A stretch of DNA of 11,009 bases from Pseudomonadota bacterium (GCA_023414975.1 JAEZMI010000438.1:1-11009); one strand, 5' to 3'. Positions 1-6,556 are shown, numbered from the stretch's first letter. Notes: a model not told the origin generated them from the letters alone. Made by a program: numbers and translations.

Positions 1-1
1 C

Positions 2-27
2 CGCGCCGGCCGGCGACGCCCGGCGCG
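2..27. terminator. GC-rich inverted repeat at window edge, possible terminator of an upstream gene
   Basis: Perfect 8-bp arms CGCGCCGG (2-9) and CCGGCGCG (20-27) enclose a 10-nt loop. The position, just before an AT-rich promoter-like region, suits a transcription end for a gene left of the window. There is no T-run on either side, so an intrinsic terminator is only a guess, and GC-rich sequence produces such dyads often. Confidence 0.25.
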
Positions 28-68
28 CCCCTAAACATCCACCACAATGACGAGATAATTTCAGAGTA

Positions 69-82
69 AAATAGTACTATTT
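69..82. promoter_or_regulatory. 14-bp perfect AT-rich palindrome, candidate operator
   Basis: AAATAGTACTATTT is its own reverse complement. It sits in the most AT-rich part of an otherwise very GC-rich window, about 160 nt before the start of the polysaccharide export gene. A dimeric regulator site is the natural reading. AT-rich target regions are also known for Ros/MucR zinc-finger regulators of alphaproteobacterial exopolysaccharide genes, but I cannot assign a protein. Confidence 0.35.
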
Positions 83-122
83 ATGGTATCATATTATTCG
101 GGTATGCCGTCCAAGTTGGTCA

Positions 123-142
123 TTGTGGCCTCATAGCCACAA
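123..142. promoter_or_regulatory. TTGTGGC-N6-GCCACAA dyad, candidate operator or hairpin
   Basis: Perfect 7-bp arms at 123-129 and 136-142 surround a 6-nt centre. A 10-nt copy overlapping the left arm (GTCATTGTGG, 119-128) recurs inverted at 42-51 (CCACAATGAC). The hexamer CCACAA or its complement therefore occurs three times in 100 nt, flanking the AT-rich palindrome. This spacing suggests a multi-site regulator or looping, upstream of the polysaccharide export gene. The function is inferred only. Confidence 0.35.
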
Positions 143-151
143 GTTCTCATC

Positions 152-166
152 TTAATTGACCGTTAT
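152..166 (+). promoter_or_regulatory. CtrA-like box (TTAA-N7-TTAT) overlapping a TTGACC hexamer
   Basis: TTAA at 152-155 and TTAT at 163-166 are separated by 7 nt, matching 7 of 8 fixed bases of the CtrA consensus TTAA-N7-TTAA. The spacer contains TTGACC (156-161), a reasonable -35 hexamer. A weak -10-like TAGAAA follows at 178-183 after 16 nt, which would put the RNA start near 190, about 50 nt before the TTG start at 240. CtrA control of surface polysaccharide would be plausible in this group, but a single near-consensus site is weak evidence. Confidence 0.3.
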
Positions 167-239
167 TGATCCCGGCATAGAAATGCCGCCGATCATCGGC
201 TTTACATGAGGCCGACATCACCGAAGAGGATCGAACGGT

Positions 240-1394
240 TTGATTATCCGTAGGTCAAAGGCGCGTCTCGCCGGGCTCGCCGCGTTGTGTCTGACCCTAG
301 GCGGCTGCGTGTTCTTTCCGGGGTCGGGGCCGACCACCCAGGAGGTGATGCAGCCCCGGGAAGAGCCGACGGACTATGTGATCGTCGATGTCGATGCCTT
401 GACTGTCCAGGCCATGGGGCTGTGGCGGTCGACTAGTCTCGTCCGCAGTTTCGGGGCGGCGCGTTCGGCGCCGGAGACACGGGTCAATGTGGGTGACGTC
501 GTATCCATCGCCATCTGGGAAGCCAGCGGCGGCGGCCTGTTTGGCGGCCGCACGATGGTGGATACCGGCTCCGGCAGCGAGACTCTCCCTGCGCAGGTGG
601 TAGGGCGTGACGGCCGTATCAAAGTACCGTATGTCGGCGAAATCTCCGTGGTCGGCAAGCGCCCCAGCGACATCGCCAAGACGATCGAGCAGGGCCTGAC
701 CGGCAAGGCGATCGAGCCGCAGGTGCTGGTGACGCTGCCGCAGCAGAGTTCGGCCTCCGTGGTCGTTGTGGGCGACCTCACGGGCGCCGGACGGGTCAAT
801 CTCAACGTCAAGGGCGACCGGCTGCTCGAAGTCATCGCCCAGGCCGGCGGCATCAAGGGCGCGGCGCATGAGAGTTTCGTGCGCGTTACCCGCGGCAATC
901 GCAGCACGACGATGCAGCTCGCCGCCATTCTCGCCAACCCGGACGAGAACATCTACATGCAGCCGGGCGACACCATCTATGTTTTCAAGCGTCCGCAAAG
1001 CTTTACGGCGCTTGGCGCGGTAAGGGCCGCCGGCGAGATGCCGATCGACCGCGAAGAGTTTACCGTGGCGGAGGCGATGGGCGTGTCGGGCGGTCTGGTG
1101 GACAGTCAGGCCGATCCGAGCGGCATTTTCATCTTCCGCTACGAGCAGCCCTCCGTGGTGCGGGCCTTCAACCCGGAGACCCCCCTGCTCAACGGCAACA
1201 GCCTCGTGCCCGTGATCTACCGGCTGAATCTGAAGGATCCCAGCGGCTATTTCATCGCGCGCGCCTTCCCGGTGCGGGTCGGCGACATCGTCTATGTGGC
1301 GAACGCGCCGGGTGTCGAGTTCTCGAAGTTCCTGCGGATGGCGCAGACGATCACCTCGACGATCCGCTCGAACGCGGTGGCGATCTCCGACTGA
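240..1394 (+). CDS. Wza-type polysaccharide biosynthesis/export outer-membrane lipoprotein
   Basis: The 384-residue product matches the length of the outer-membrane polysaccharide export (OPX, Wza) family, which forms an octameric channel for capsule or exopolysaccharide. The N-terminus is a lipoprotein signal: basic RR/KAR, a hydrophobic stretch, then a lipobox ending LGGC with Cys23 as the lipidated residue. A Poly_export (SBB) domain covers roughly residues 78-166. Two SLBB-like repeats follow, about 173-248 (VVVVGDLTGAGRVNL...PGDTIYVFK) and 256-353 (ALGAVRAAGEMPID...VGDIVYV). A short C-terminal amphipathic helix at about 358-380 corresponds to the membrane-crossing helix of Wza. The start is TTG, supported by AGAGGA at 225-230, nine bases upstream; the ATG at 206 is out of frame and soon stops. 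No Wzc kinase or glycosyltransferase gene lies in the window, so the polysaccharide is unknown. Confidence 0.9.
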   Translation: MIIRRSKARLAGLAALCLTLGGCVFFPGSGPTTQEVMQPREEPTDYVIVDVDALTVQAMGLWRSTSLVRSFGAARSAPETRVNVGDVVSIAIWEASGGGLFGGRTMVDTGSGSETLPAQVVGRDGRIKVPYVGEISVVGKRPSDIAKTIEQGLTGKAIEPQVLVTLPQQSSASVVVVGDLTGAGRVNLNVKGDRLLEVIAQAGGIKGAAHESFVRVTRGNRSTTMQLAAILANPDENIYMQPGDTIYVFKRPQSFTALGAVRAAGEMPIDREEFTVAEAMGVSGGLVDSQADPSGIFIFRYEQPSVVRAFNPETPLLNGNSLVPVIYRLNLKDPSGYFIARAFPVRVGDIVYVANAPGVEFSKFLRMAQTITSTIRSNAVAISD

Positions 1395-1409
1395 GGTGCG
1401 CCACCTTGC

Positions 1410-1434
1410 GGGCGACAGTGTGGCGTTGTCGCCC
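1410..1434. terminator. Stem-loop between convergent genes, probable bidirectional terminator
   Basis: GGGCGACA (1410-1417) pairs perfectly with TGTCGCCC (1427-1434) around a 9-nt loop. It lies in the 74-nt gap between the stop codons of the export lipoprotein (+) and the ABC exporter (-), where a shared terminator is expected. It has no T-tract, so efficiency is uncertain. Confidence 0.5.
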
Positions 1435-1468
1435 CCGCTGGCCCAATGCGTTGACATGGCTCGCTTAT

Positions 1469-3205
1469 TCAGGCGTCGATCGCAGAGGGGTCGGCGCCGA
1501 ACTGCGCGCTGTGCAGTTGGAAATAAAGGCCGCGCCGCGCTAACAGCGCTTCATGCGGGCCCTGCTCGGCGATGCCGTCCGGCGTCACCACGACGATGCG
1601 GTCGGCGTTCTGGATCGTGGCGAGACGGTGCGCAATGACCAGCGTCGTGCGCCCGCGCGCCAGCTCGTCCAGGGAGCGCTGGATCTCCCGTTCGGTGTGG
1701 GTGTCGAGCGCCGACGTCGCCTCGTCCAGGATGAGAATCGGCGGATCTTTCAAGAAGATACGGGCAATGGCGAGGCGCTGCTTCTGCCCGCCGGAGAGCT
1801 TCACCCCGCGCTCGCCGACGACCGTGTCCAACCCTTCCGGCAGTTCGGCCAGAAGATTGTCCAGCCGCGCGCGACGGGCCGCCAGGCGGATCGCGTCCTC
1901 ATCGGCGTCGAGCCGGCCATAGGCGATGTTCTCGCGGATGGTACCGCCGAACAGGAACACGTCCTGCTGGACGATGCCGATGTTGCGGCGGAGCGAGGCG
2001 AGGGTCATGGCGCGGATGTCGGTGCCGTCGATGCGGATGCGGCCGGCATCGACCTCGTAGAAGCGCGGCAGCAGGGAGAGGAGCGTCGTCTTGCCGGCCC
2101 CCGACGGGCCGACGAAAGCGACGGTTTCTCCGGCACTTATGGTGAGATCGATGCCGCTCAGGATCGGCCGGTCCGGCGTGTAGCCGAAGCGCACGCCCTC
2201 GAAGGCGATGTCGCCGCGCAGATGGCCGACCACCCGCGCGTCCGGCCGGTCGGCGACATCGGGCTCCGTCGCCAGCAGCTCCTGGTAGCGGCGGAAGCCG
2301 GCGATGCCCTTCGGATAGCTCTCCATCATGGCCGCGATCTTGTCGAGCGGGCGGTAAAACACCGAGACGAGAAGGAGAAAACTGACGAATCCACCGATAC
2401 TTAGCGTGCCTCGGACGACGAACCAGCTGCCCGCCAGCATGACCGCGAGCTGCACGAAACGCATCGCCATGTAGTTGAGCGCCTGGCTGGCGGCCATGAT
2501 GCGGTAGGCGTCGAGCTTGGTATCTTTATACCTCTGATTATCACCGGCGAAGAGGCGCCGCTCATAGGCCTCGTTGCCGAAGGCCTGAACCACGCGGATG
2601 CCGCCGATGTTCTCTTCCAGCCGCACGTTGAAGTCCCCGACACGGCCGAATTGCGCCTGCCAGTTCTGCGTCATGCGGCCGCCATAGCGGGCGACAATGA
2701 GTGCAGTGAGGGGGACGATCAGTGCAGTGAGGAGCGCCAGAGGCGGGTGAACCCACAGCATGAGCACGAAGGCGCCGATGAACGTCATCACCGCGATGAA
2801 CAGGTCCTCGGGGCCGTGATGGGCGATCTCGCCGATCTCCTCCAGGTCCTTGGTCACGCGGGCGAGCAGGTGGCCGGTCTTGAAGTTGTCGTAGAAGCGG
2901 AAGGACAGCTTCTGGAGATGGGAGAAGGCGCGCTCGCGCATCTCCGTCTCGATGTTGATGCCGAGCACATGGCCCCAATAGGTGACGACGGCCATCAACC
3001 CGCTGTTGAGCAGGAACACGGCGAGCAGCGCGATGGCGGCGAGCACGATGAGCTGAAGGTCGGCCTGCGGCAGCAGGACGTCGACAAAGCCCTTCATGGC
3101 CATGGGGAAGCCGAGCTCCAGCACGCCGGACAGCACGGCGCAGCCGAAATCCAGAAGGAACAGCCGCTTATGCGGGCGGTAATAGGCGAAGAAGGCCCTC
3201 AGCAT
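1469..3205 (-). CDS. MsbA-like ABC exporter half-transporter (fused permease and ATPase)
   Basis: A 578-residue type IV ABC exporter subunit, expected to work as a homodimer in the inner membrane and to flip or export a lipid, lipid-linked glycan or drug. The N-terminal part (about 1-300) holds six predicted membrane helices with the usual long cytosolic loops. The nucleotide-binding domain (about 335-578) has every motif: A-loop Tyr342, Walker A GPSGAGKTT 366-374, Q-loop at Gln413/414, signature LSGGQ 470-474, Walker B ILILD 490-494 with catalytic Glu495, D-loop SALD and H-loop His526. I chose the ATG at 3205 because AGGAGG (3215-3220) lies nine bases upstream and MLRAFFAYYRPHK is a typical family start. 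A longer reading to 3337 adds 44 low-complexity Arg/Pro-rich residues and looks non-coding. The neighbouring Wza-type gene hints at an envelope glycan or lipid substrate, but transcription is convergent, so this is weak. Confidence 0.92.
   Translation of the reverse strand: MLRAFFAYYRPHKRLFLLDFGCAVLSGVLELGFPMAMKGFVDVLLPQADLQLIVLAAIALLAVFLLNSGLMAVVTYWGHVLGINIETEMRERAFSHLQKLSFRFYDNFKTGHLLARVTKDLEEIGEIAHHGPEDLFIAVMTFIGAFVLMLWVHPPLALLTALIVPLTALIVARYGGRMTQNWQAQFGRVGDFNVRLEENIGGIRVVQAFGNEAYERRLFAGDNQRYKDTKLDAYRIMAASQALNYMAMRFVQLAVMLAGSWFVVRGTLSIGGFVSFLLLVSVFYRPLDKIAAMMESYPKGIAGFRRYQELLATEPDVADRPDARVVGHLRGDIAFEGVRFGYTPDRPILSGIDLTISAGETVAFVGPSGAGKTTLLSLLPRFYEVDAGRIRIDGTDIRAMTLASLRRNIGIVQQDVFLFGGTIRENIAYGRLDADEDAIRLAARRARLDNLLAELPEGLDTVVGERGVKLSGGQKQRLAIARIFLKDPPILILDEATSALDTHTEREIQRSLDELARGRTTLVIAHRLATIQNADRIVVVTPDGIAEQGPHEALLARRGLYFQLHSAQFGADPSAIDA
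2690..2731 (-). repeat. Tandem 21-bp imperfect duplication inside the ABC exporter gene
   Basis: Two adjacent 21-nt units (2690-2710 and 2711-2731) match at 18 of 21 positions. They encode LTALIVP and LTALIVA in tandem (about residues 159-172), within a predicted membrane helix. The reading frame is kept. It may be a recent slippage duplication or chance similarity in a hydrophobic helix. Confidence 0.5.
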
Positions 3206-3583
3206 GGCCGGATGCCTCCTGGGCTGCGCGGGACGGCCGCATCGGCGGCGTGAAGAGTGCTGGAGATCATCGGTCCTGCCGTCGGCGCCGGGCGCCGCCT
3301 GTGCCGCGCCGCGGGAAGGCACGCGGGTCGCGTTCATGAAGCTTCGCCCTCATGTGCCGCGAAGCGGGGCGGGCGGCAAGCATCCCTTACGCCGGCGCGG
3401 TACACCGCACGGGAACGTTGCCGCCGGGCCGCAGGCCGGCCACGCGCTCGACCATCGGCGCGTTGCCAAACCCGTGACACGGGCGCATGGAAGAGGTTCA
3501 GTATGGCCATGCCCGAGGGCGTCGCGGGCTGCCGCGCCCCGATGATGGCCGCCCGCGTGTCGTCGTCCCGGAATAGCTCCTTC
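3206..3583. other. 378-nt intergenic region between divergent ABC exporter and DMT permease genes
   Basis: It must hold the promoters of both flanking genes, but I see no convincing -35/-10 pair. It contains a perfect 7-bp dyad, GCTTCGC (3341-3347) and GCGAAGC (3359-3365), with an 11-nt loop. It also has AAGAGG (3491-3496) six bases before an ATG at 3503 that is in frame with the downstream permease and could be an alternative start. Open frames here give Arg/Pro/Ala-rich products with no recognisable domain. From about 3503 rightwards third positions become G/C-rich, which fits a coding start earlier than 3584. Confidence 0.5.
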
Positions 3584-4522
3584 ATGTCTTCACCTGCCGC
3601 TGGCGGCCTTCCCGCCCCCCGCCCACCGCTCTCCGCCTATGGCCATCTGCTGGCGATCTACATCGTGTGGGGCGGCGCCTATCTCGCGGTGAAGATCTGC
3701 GTTTCCGGCCCGGCGATGGTGACGGTGTTCCAGCTCCAGTCGGTGCGGATGTGGGGCGCGTCGCTGCTGCTCTCGCTGGTGGCGCTGATGCGCTGCGGGC
3801 CGCCGCGCCGGCCGACCCGGTCCGACCTGATGATCTGCGCCGCCAGCGGCATCCTCATGTGGGTGGCGGGGAACGGGCTGGCGACGCTTGCCTCCAAGCA
3901 CGCGACCTCCAGCTTCATCGTCATGGCGATGGGCGCCATCCCGCTTTTCAGCTGCCTGCTGGAGCTGCTGATCGCCCGGCGTGTTCCCTCGCTTCGGGTG
4001 GTGGCCGGTCTCTGCCTCGGCCTCGCCGGGCTCTTCCTCGTGGTCTCGCCCACGCTGTTCGAGGCGCACAGCGCCATCATCGAGCCGGGCTACGGGACCT
4101 TCACCGTGGCGATCCTCATCGCCGCCGGCATAAGCTGGTCGCTCGGCACCATCGTCCAGCGCCCGCTGATGCAGCGCATGGCGACCGAATGGGCCGCCGC
4201 CTTCCAGATGCTGTCGGCCGCGCTCGTGCTCACCGTGTTCGCCGGGTTCGAGCACGCGCCGCTGCCCGAGGCGCCGAGCCTGCGGCAATGGCTGGCCTTC
4301 GGCTTCCTCCTCGTCTTCGCCTCGGTGATCGGGCTCACCTCCTATATCCGGGTGCTGCGCGCCTTCACCCCGACCGTGGCGACCACGTTCGCCTATGTGA
4401 ACCCGATCATCGGCGTGCTGCTGGGCTGGATCATCCTCGACGAGACCCTGTCGCCCATCTCGCTCGCCGGCCTCGCGGTGGTGCTCACCAGCATCGCCAT
4501 CGTCCTCAGCGGGCGGCGCTAG
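3584..4522 (+). CDS. EamA/DMT-superfamily permease (YedA-like)
   Basis: From the ATG at 3584 the product has 312 residues, normal for the ten-helix drug/metabolite transporter fold made of two EamA repeats. The first helix carries the familiar YIVWGGAYLAVK, similar to the YIxWGSTYL start of YedA-type exporters. The last helices (TPTVATTFAYVNPIIGVLLGWIILDETLSP) are the classic end of the second EamA domain. Members move small metabolites, amino acids or drugs across the inner membrane; the substrate cannot be read from sequence. Start choice: 3584 gives the usual short N-terminus but has only a weak GGAA (3570-3573) upstream. The in-frame ATG at 3503 has a better AAGAGG and would add 27 residues (MAMPEGVAG...). 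The frame stays open back to 3257, but that stretch does not look coding. The stop overlaps that of the convergent permease gene. Confidence 0.88.
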   Translation: MSSPAAGGLPAPRPPLSAYGHLLAIYIVWGGAYLAVKICVSGPAMVTVFQLQSVRMWGASLLLSLVALMRCGPPRRPTRSDLMICAASGILMWVAGNGLATLASKHATSSFIVMAMGAIPLFSCLLELLIARRVPSLRVVAGLCLGLAGLFLVVSPTLFEAHSAIIEPGYGTFTVAILIAAGISWSLGTIVQRPLMQRMATEWAAAFQMLSAALVLTVFAGFEHAPLPEAPSLRQWLAFGFLLVFASVIGLTSYIRVLRAFTPTVATTFAYVNPIIGVLLGWIILDETLSPISLAGLAVVLTSIAIVLSGRR

Positions 4523-5421
4523 GGCGCGGCGCTGACGGCGCGGGCGGCGCGCTGCCGCCCTACCTGAAGGAGGCCGATGCTGGCGAGAACCAGAATGATC
4601 GCGCCGATCTCCAGCGCGCCGACCTTTTCACCGGCGGCCCAGCCGATCAGCAGCGCGATGCTCGGCGTAAGGTAGGTCGCGCCGGACGCGGCGACCGCGC
4701 CGAGTTCCTGCAGGAGATAATAATAGATCAGGAACGCCATGCCCGTGCCCAGAACGCCGAGGCCGAGAGCGACACCCGCGGCCGCGTGCCCGCTTTGCAG
4801 GATATCGCTCATCCCCGTTCGATCCGTGACGGCAAGGAGCATCAGGAGCGCGAGGCCCGTCTGCCATGTCGCCAGCGCCAGAGGCGGCAGGTTGTGCGGC
4901 GATAGGTAGCGGCGGACATAGACATAGGAGACGCCGAGGATGGTGGCGCCGCCGAGCATCCAGAGAACGCCGCTCAGATCGATCGTCCGGTCCGCGCCTT
5001 CCCAGGGCCGCGCGATCAGCACGATGCCGGAGAAGCCGAGAAGAACCCCGGACAGCATCAGCGCGTTCGGCTTCTCGGAACGAAGGAAAAGCAGGGTGGC
5101 GAGGGTGGTGAACAGCGAGATGGAGCCACCGAGGACACCCGCGATGCCCGACGGCAGGCGCGCCGTCGCTTCGGCAATCGCGAAATAATAGAAGGCCGTC
5201 GCAAGCGCCGCCATGACCAGAAAGTGCGGCAGGTGGCGGAGCTGGTCCCGGCGGATCACCCCCGTTCGCCACGCCACGACGACCAGCGGCACGAAGCCGA
5301 AGAACACGCGCAGCAGCGTGATCTGGGCCGGACTGATGAACTCGGCGGCCCATTTCATGTAGATGAAGTTCGAGCCCCAGAAGAGGCCGAGCAGGCCGAA
5401 CGCCGCATAGGTCAAACCCAT
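4519..5421 (-). CDS. EamA/DMT-superfamily permease, divergent from the LysR gene
   Basis: A 300-residue inner-membrane permease with ten predicted helices in two EamA repeats. The beginning, GLLGLFWGSNFIYMKWAAEFISPAQITLLR, is the standard first-helix and loop signature. The second repeat starts near LSGVLWMLGGATILGVSYVYVRRY and ends ATYLTPSIALLIGWAAGEKVGALEIGAIILVLASIGLL. It differs clearly from the convergent permease, so the pair is not a recent duplication. The ATG at 5421 has GAGGAG eight bases upstream (complement at 5430-5435). A LysR regulator is transcribed away from it across a 155-nt shared region, the usual arrangement when the regulator controls the neighbouring transporter. Export of an amino acid or other metabolite is likely, but the substrate is unknown. 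Confidence 0.9.
   Translation of the reverse strand: MGLTYAAFGLLGLFWGSNFIYMKWAAEFISPAQITLLRVFFGFVPLVVVAWRTGVIRRDQLRHLPHFLVMAALATAFYYFAIAEATARLPSGIAGVLGGSISLFTTLATLLFLRSEKPNALMLSGVLLGFSGIVLIARPWEGADRTIDLSGVLWMLGGATILGVSYVYVRRYLSPHNLPPLALATWQTGLALLMLLAVTDRTGMSDILQSGHAAAGVALGLGVLGTGMAFLIYYYLLQELGAVAASGATYLTPSIALLIGWAAGEKVGALEIGAIILVLASIGLLQVGRQRAARAVSAAP
4542..4560 (+). terminator. Perfect 7-bp hairpin just after the + strand permease, candidate terminator
   Basis: GGGCGGC (4542-4548) and GCCGCCC (4554-4560) with a 5-nt loop lie 20 nt beyond the stop of the rightward permease, inside the last codons of the leftward one. With overlapping stops there is no other room for a terminator. There is no T-tract, and the dyad also encodes the C-terminus of the opposite gene, so it may be incidental. 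Confidence 0.3.
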
Positions 5422-5456
5422 CGGGCACGCTCCTCGAAGTACACGGCATCGGACGG

Positions 5457-5487
5457 GACGGGGCGGCCTTTGCGAGGACCGCCCGTC
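5457..5487 (-). other. Hairpin in the divergent region, likely in the permease leader RNA
   Basis: GACGGGGCGG (5457-5466) can pair with CCGCCCGTC (5479-5487) with one bulged G, around a 12-nt loop. It lies 36-66 nt upstream of the leftward permease start, so it would fall in its 5' leader if the promoter is near the LysR gene. A second small hairpin, CCTCC-TGCG-GGAGG, occurs at about 5506-5519. No known riboswitch is recognised. Confidence 0.3.
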
Positions 5488-5539
5488 ACGCTCGAACCGA
5501 TTTTACCTCCTGCGGGAGGCGCTCCGGGCCGGATAAGAT

Positions 5540-5568
5540 TTGCCGTCTGACTGTAGAAAATCTATAGT
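5540..5568 (+). promoter_or_regulatory. Probable sigma-70-type promoter of the LysR gene, giving a leaderless mRNA
   Basis: TTGCCG (5540-5545, 4/6 match to TTGACA) is followed after exactly 17 nt by TATAGT (5563-5568, 5/6 match to TATAAT). Transcription would begin around 5575, within a few bases of the ATG at 5577. There is no Shine-Dalgarno sequence before that ATG, which supports translation from a leaderless message. Start-site mapping is not available, so this is inference from hexamers and spacing. Confidence 0.55.
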
Positions 5569-5569
5569 C
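5549..5569. promoter_or_regulatory. LysR-type operator dyad overlapping the -10 element
   Basis: Left arm GACTGTAGA (5549-5557) and right arm TCTATAGTC (5561-5569) are complementary at 8 of 9 positions around AAA. A small interrupted dyad in the divergent region beside a LysR gene is the expected binding site. It covers the predicted -10, so binding would repress the regulator's own gene (autorepression) and could activate the leftward permease. The single mismatch falls where the symmetric T-N11-A pair of the classical LysR box would be, so the match is not canonical. Confidence 0.5.
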
Positions 5570-5576
5570 TTGGGCC

Positions 5577-6449
5577 ATGCGGCACGACCGGCGGCTTCCT
5601 TCCCTCAATGCCTTGCGCGCCTTCGAGGCGACGGGCCGGCGATCGAGTTTCAAGGCGGCCGCGAACGAGCTGGGGGTCACGCAGGGTGCCGTGGCGCAGC
5701 AGGTCCGGGCGCTGGAAGACTGGCTCGGCTTCCGACTTTTTCTGCGGCAGCAGCGCGGTGTCGTGCTGACCGAGCGGGGGCGCGGCTATTTCGCGGATGT
5801 TCATCGCGCCTTCGAGCAACTGATGGGCGCGACGGACGCCGCGCTCGCCCGCAAGAGGGTCGTCACCGTCAGCGTCACCCCGACATTCGCGGCCAAGGTG
5901 CTCATTCCCAACCTTCCCGCCTTCGCCGCCGAGCATGGCGACATCGAGCTGCGCATCCTGGCCAGCGATGCGCTCTGCGACTTCGAGCGGGATGGGGTCG
6001 ATCTCGCGGTTCGGCCGACGCGGCCGCCCTTTCCGCTGGGTATCGCGGCGCGGCTGCTGTTTGCCGACATGATCGTGGTCGCGAGCCCCCGACTGGTGGG
6101 AGCCCGCGCGCTGCCGCTGTCGCCCGACGACATCGCCGCCGCGACCTTGCTGCATGACGGCCAGTCCGACTGGGAGCCCCTCCTCAAGGGACGACCGGCG
6201 CGCGCCTTCCTGCGCATCAACCAGGCCGCCCTCGCCATCGACGCCGCCGCCGCGGGGCAGGGGCTGGCGATGGCGAACCCGGTGTTCATGTCCGAGGAGT
6301 TGAAGAGCGGGCGTCTGGTCCGGGTCGTGGAGGAGACGGTGAAGACCACCCTCGCCTACTATCTCGTCGCGCCAAAAACCACGCCGGCCAGGCCGGATGC
6401 GGCAGCGGTGGCGCGCTGGATTGCGGGGCTGGTCGGGCAATCGGCCTAG
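5577..6449 (+). CDS. LysR-family transcriptional regulator, GcvA-like
   Basis: A 290-residue LysR-type regulator. The N-terminal winged helix-turn-helix spans about residues 7-66 and opens with RLPSLNALRAFEATGR, the hallmark of the GcvA/AmpR-like subgroup. The helix-turn-helix proper reads SFKAAANELGVTQGAVAQQVRALEDWLG, and the wing ends in LTERGRGYF. A linker helix leads to the periplasmic-binding-protein-like effector domain (about 95-288: VSVTPTFAAKVLIPNLPAFAAEHGDIELRI...). GcvA-type members respond to small molecules such as amino acids, but the ligand cannot be told here. The ATG at 5577 leaves the usual short segment before the helix-turn-helix; it lacks a Shine-Dalgarno and probably lies at the 5' end of its mRNA. 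The divergent EamA permease is the most likely target. The TAG stop lies inside a 12-bp palindrome, CGGCCTAGGCCG (6442-6453). Confidence 0.92.
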   Translation: MRHDRRLPSLNALRAFEATGRRSSFKAAANELGVTQGAVAQQVRALEDWLGFRLFLRQQRGVVLTERGRGYFADVHRAFEQLMGATDAALARKRVVTVSVTPTFAAKVLIPNLPAFAAEHGDIELRILASDALCDFERDGVDLAVRPTRPPFPLGIAARLLFADMIVVASPRLVGARALPLSPDDIAAATLLHDGQSDWEPLLKGRPARAFLRINQAALAIDAAAAGQGLAMANPVFMSEELKSGRLVRVVEETVKTTLAYYLVAPKTTPARPDAAAVARWIAGLVGQSA

Positions 6450-6500
6450 GCCGGGCCGCAGTCTCAAAATACCGACGAAGCAAAAGCGAGAAAATAGAAG

Positions 6501-6534
6501 CCGAGCTGGCGGATTTACCGCCGATTATACTCGG
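6501..6534. terminator. Two-tier nested stem-loop after the LysR gene
   Basis: Outer arms CCGAG (6501-6505) and CTCGG (6530-6534) enclose inner arms GGCGG (6508-6512) and CCGCC (6518-6522) with an ATTTA loop. It lies 50-85 nt after the LysR stop in an AT-richer stretch and may end that transcript. No T-tract follows directly, so a structured leader element of the next gene is an alternative. Confidence 0.35.
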
Positions 6535-6556
6535 ACACCTTGACCATTCATCAATG

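Noticed and set aside
297..1457. Long leftward open frame (386 codons) opposite the export lipoprotein gene
   Set aside because: Its product is His/Arg/Asp-rich with no domain. It is the antisense reading of a clear Wza-family gene and is explained by high GC.
3206..3337. N-terminal extension of the ABC exporter to 3337
   Set aside because: The 44 extra residues are Arg/Pro-rich, and AGGAGG sits correctly before the internal ATG at 3205.
3667..4905. 412-codon rightward frame across both permease genes
   Set aside because: The translation is Arg/Ala/His-rich low complexity, and both strands beneath it hold recognisable EamA genes.
5562..6467. Leftward 301-codon frame opposite the LysR gene
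   Set aside because: Compositionally biased antisense of a well-defined LysR protein, with no own ribosome site or domain.
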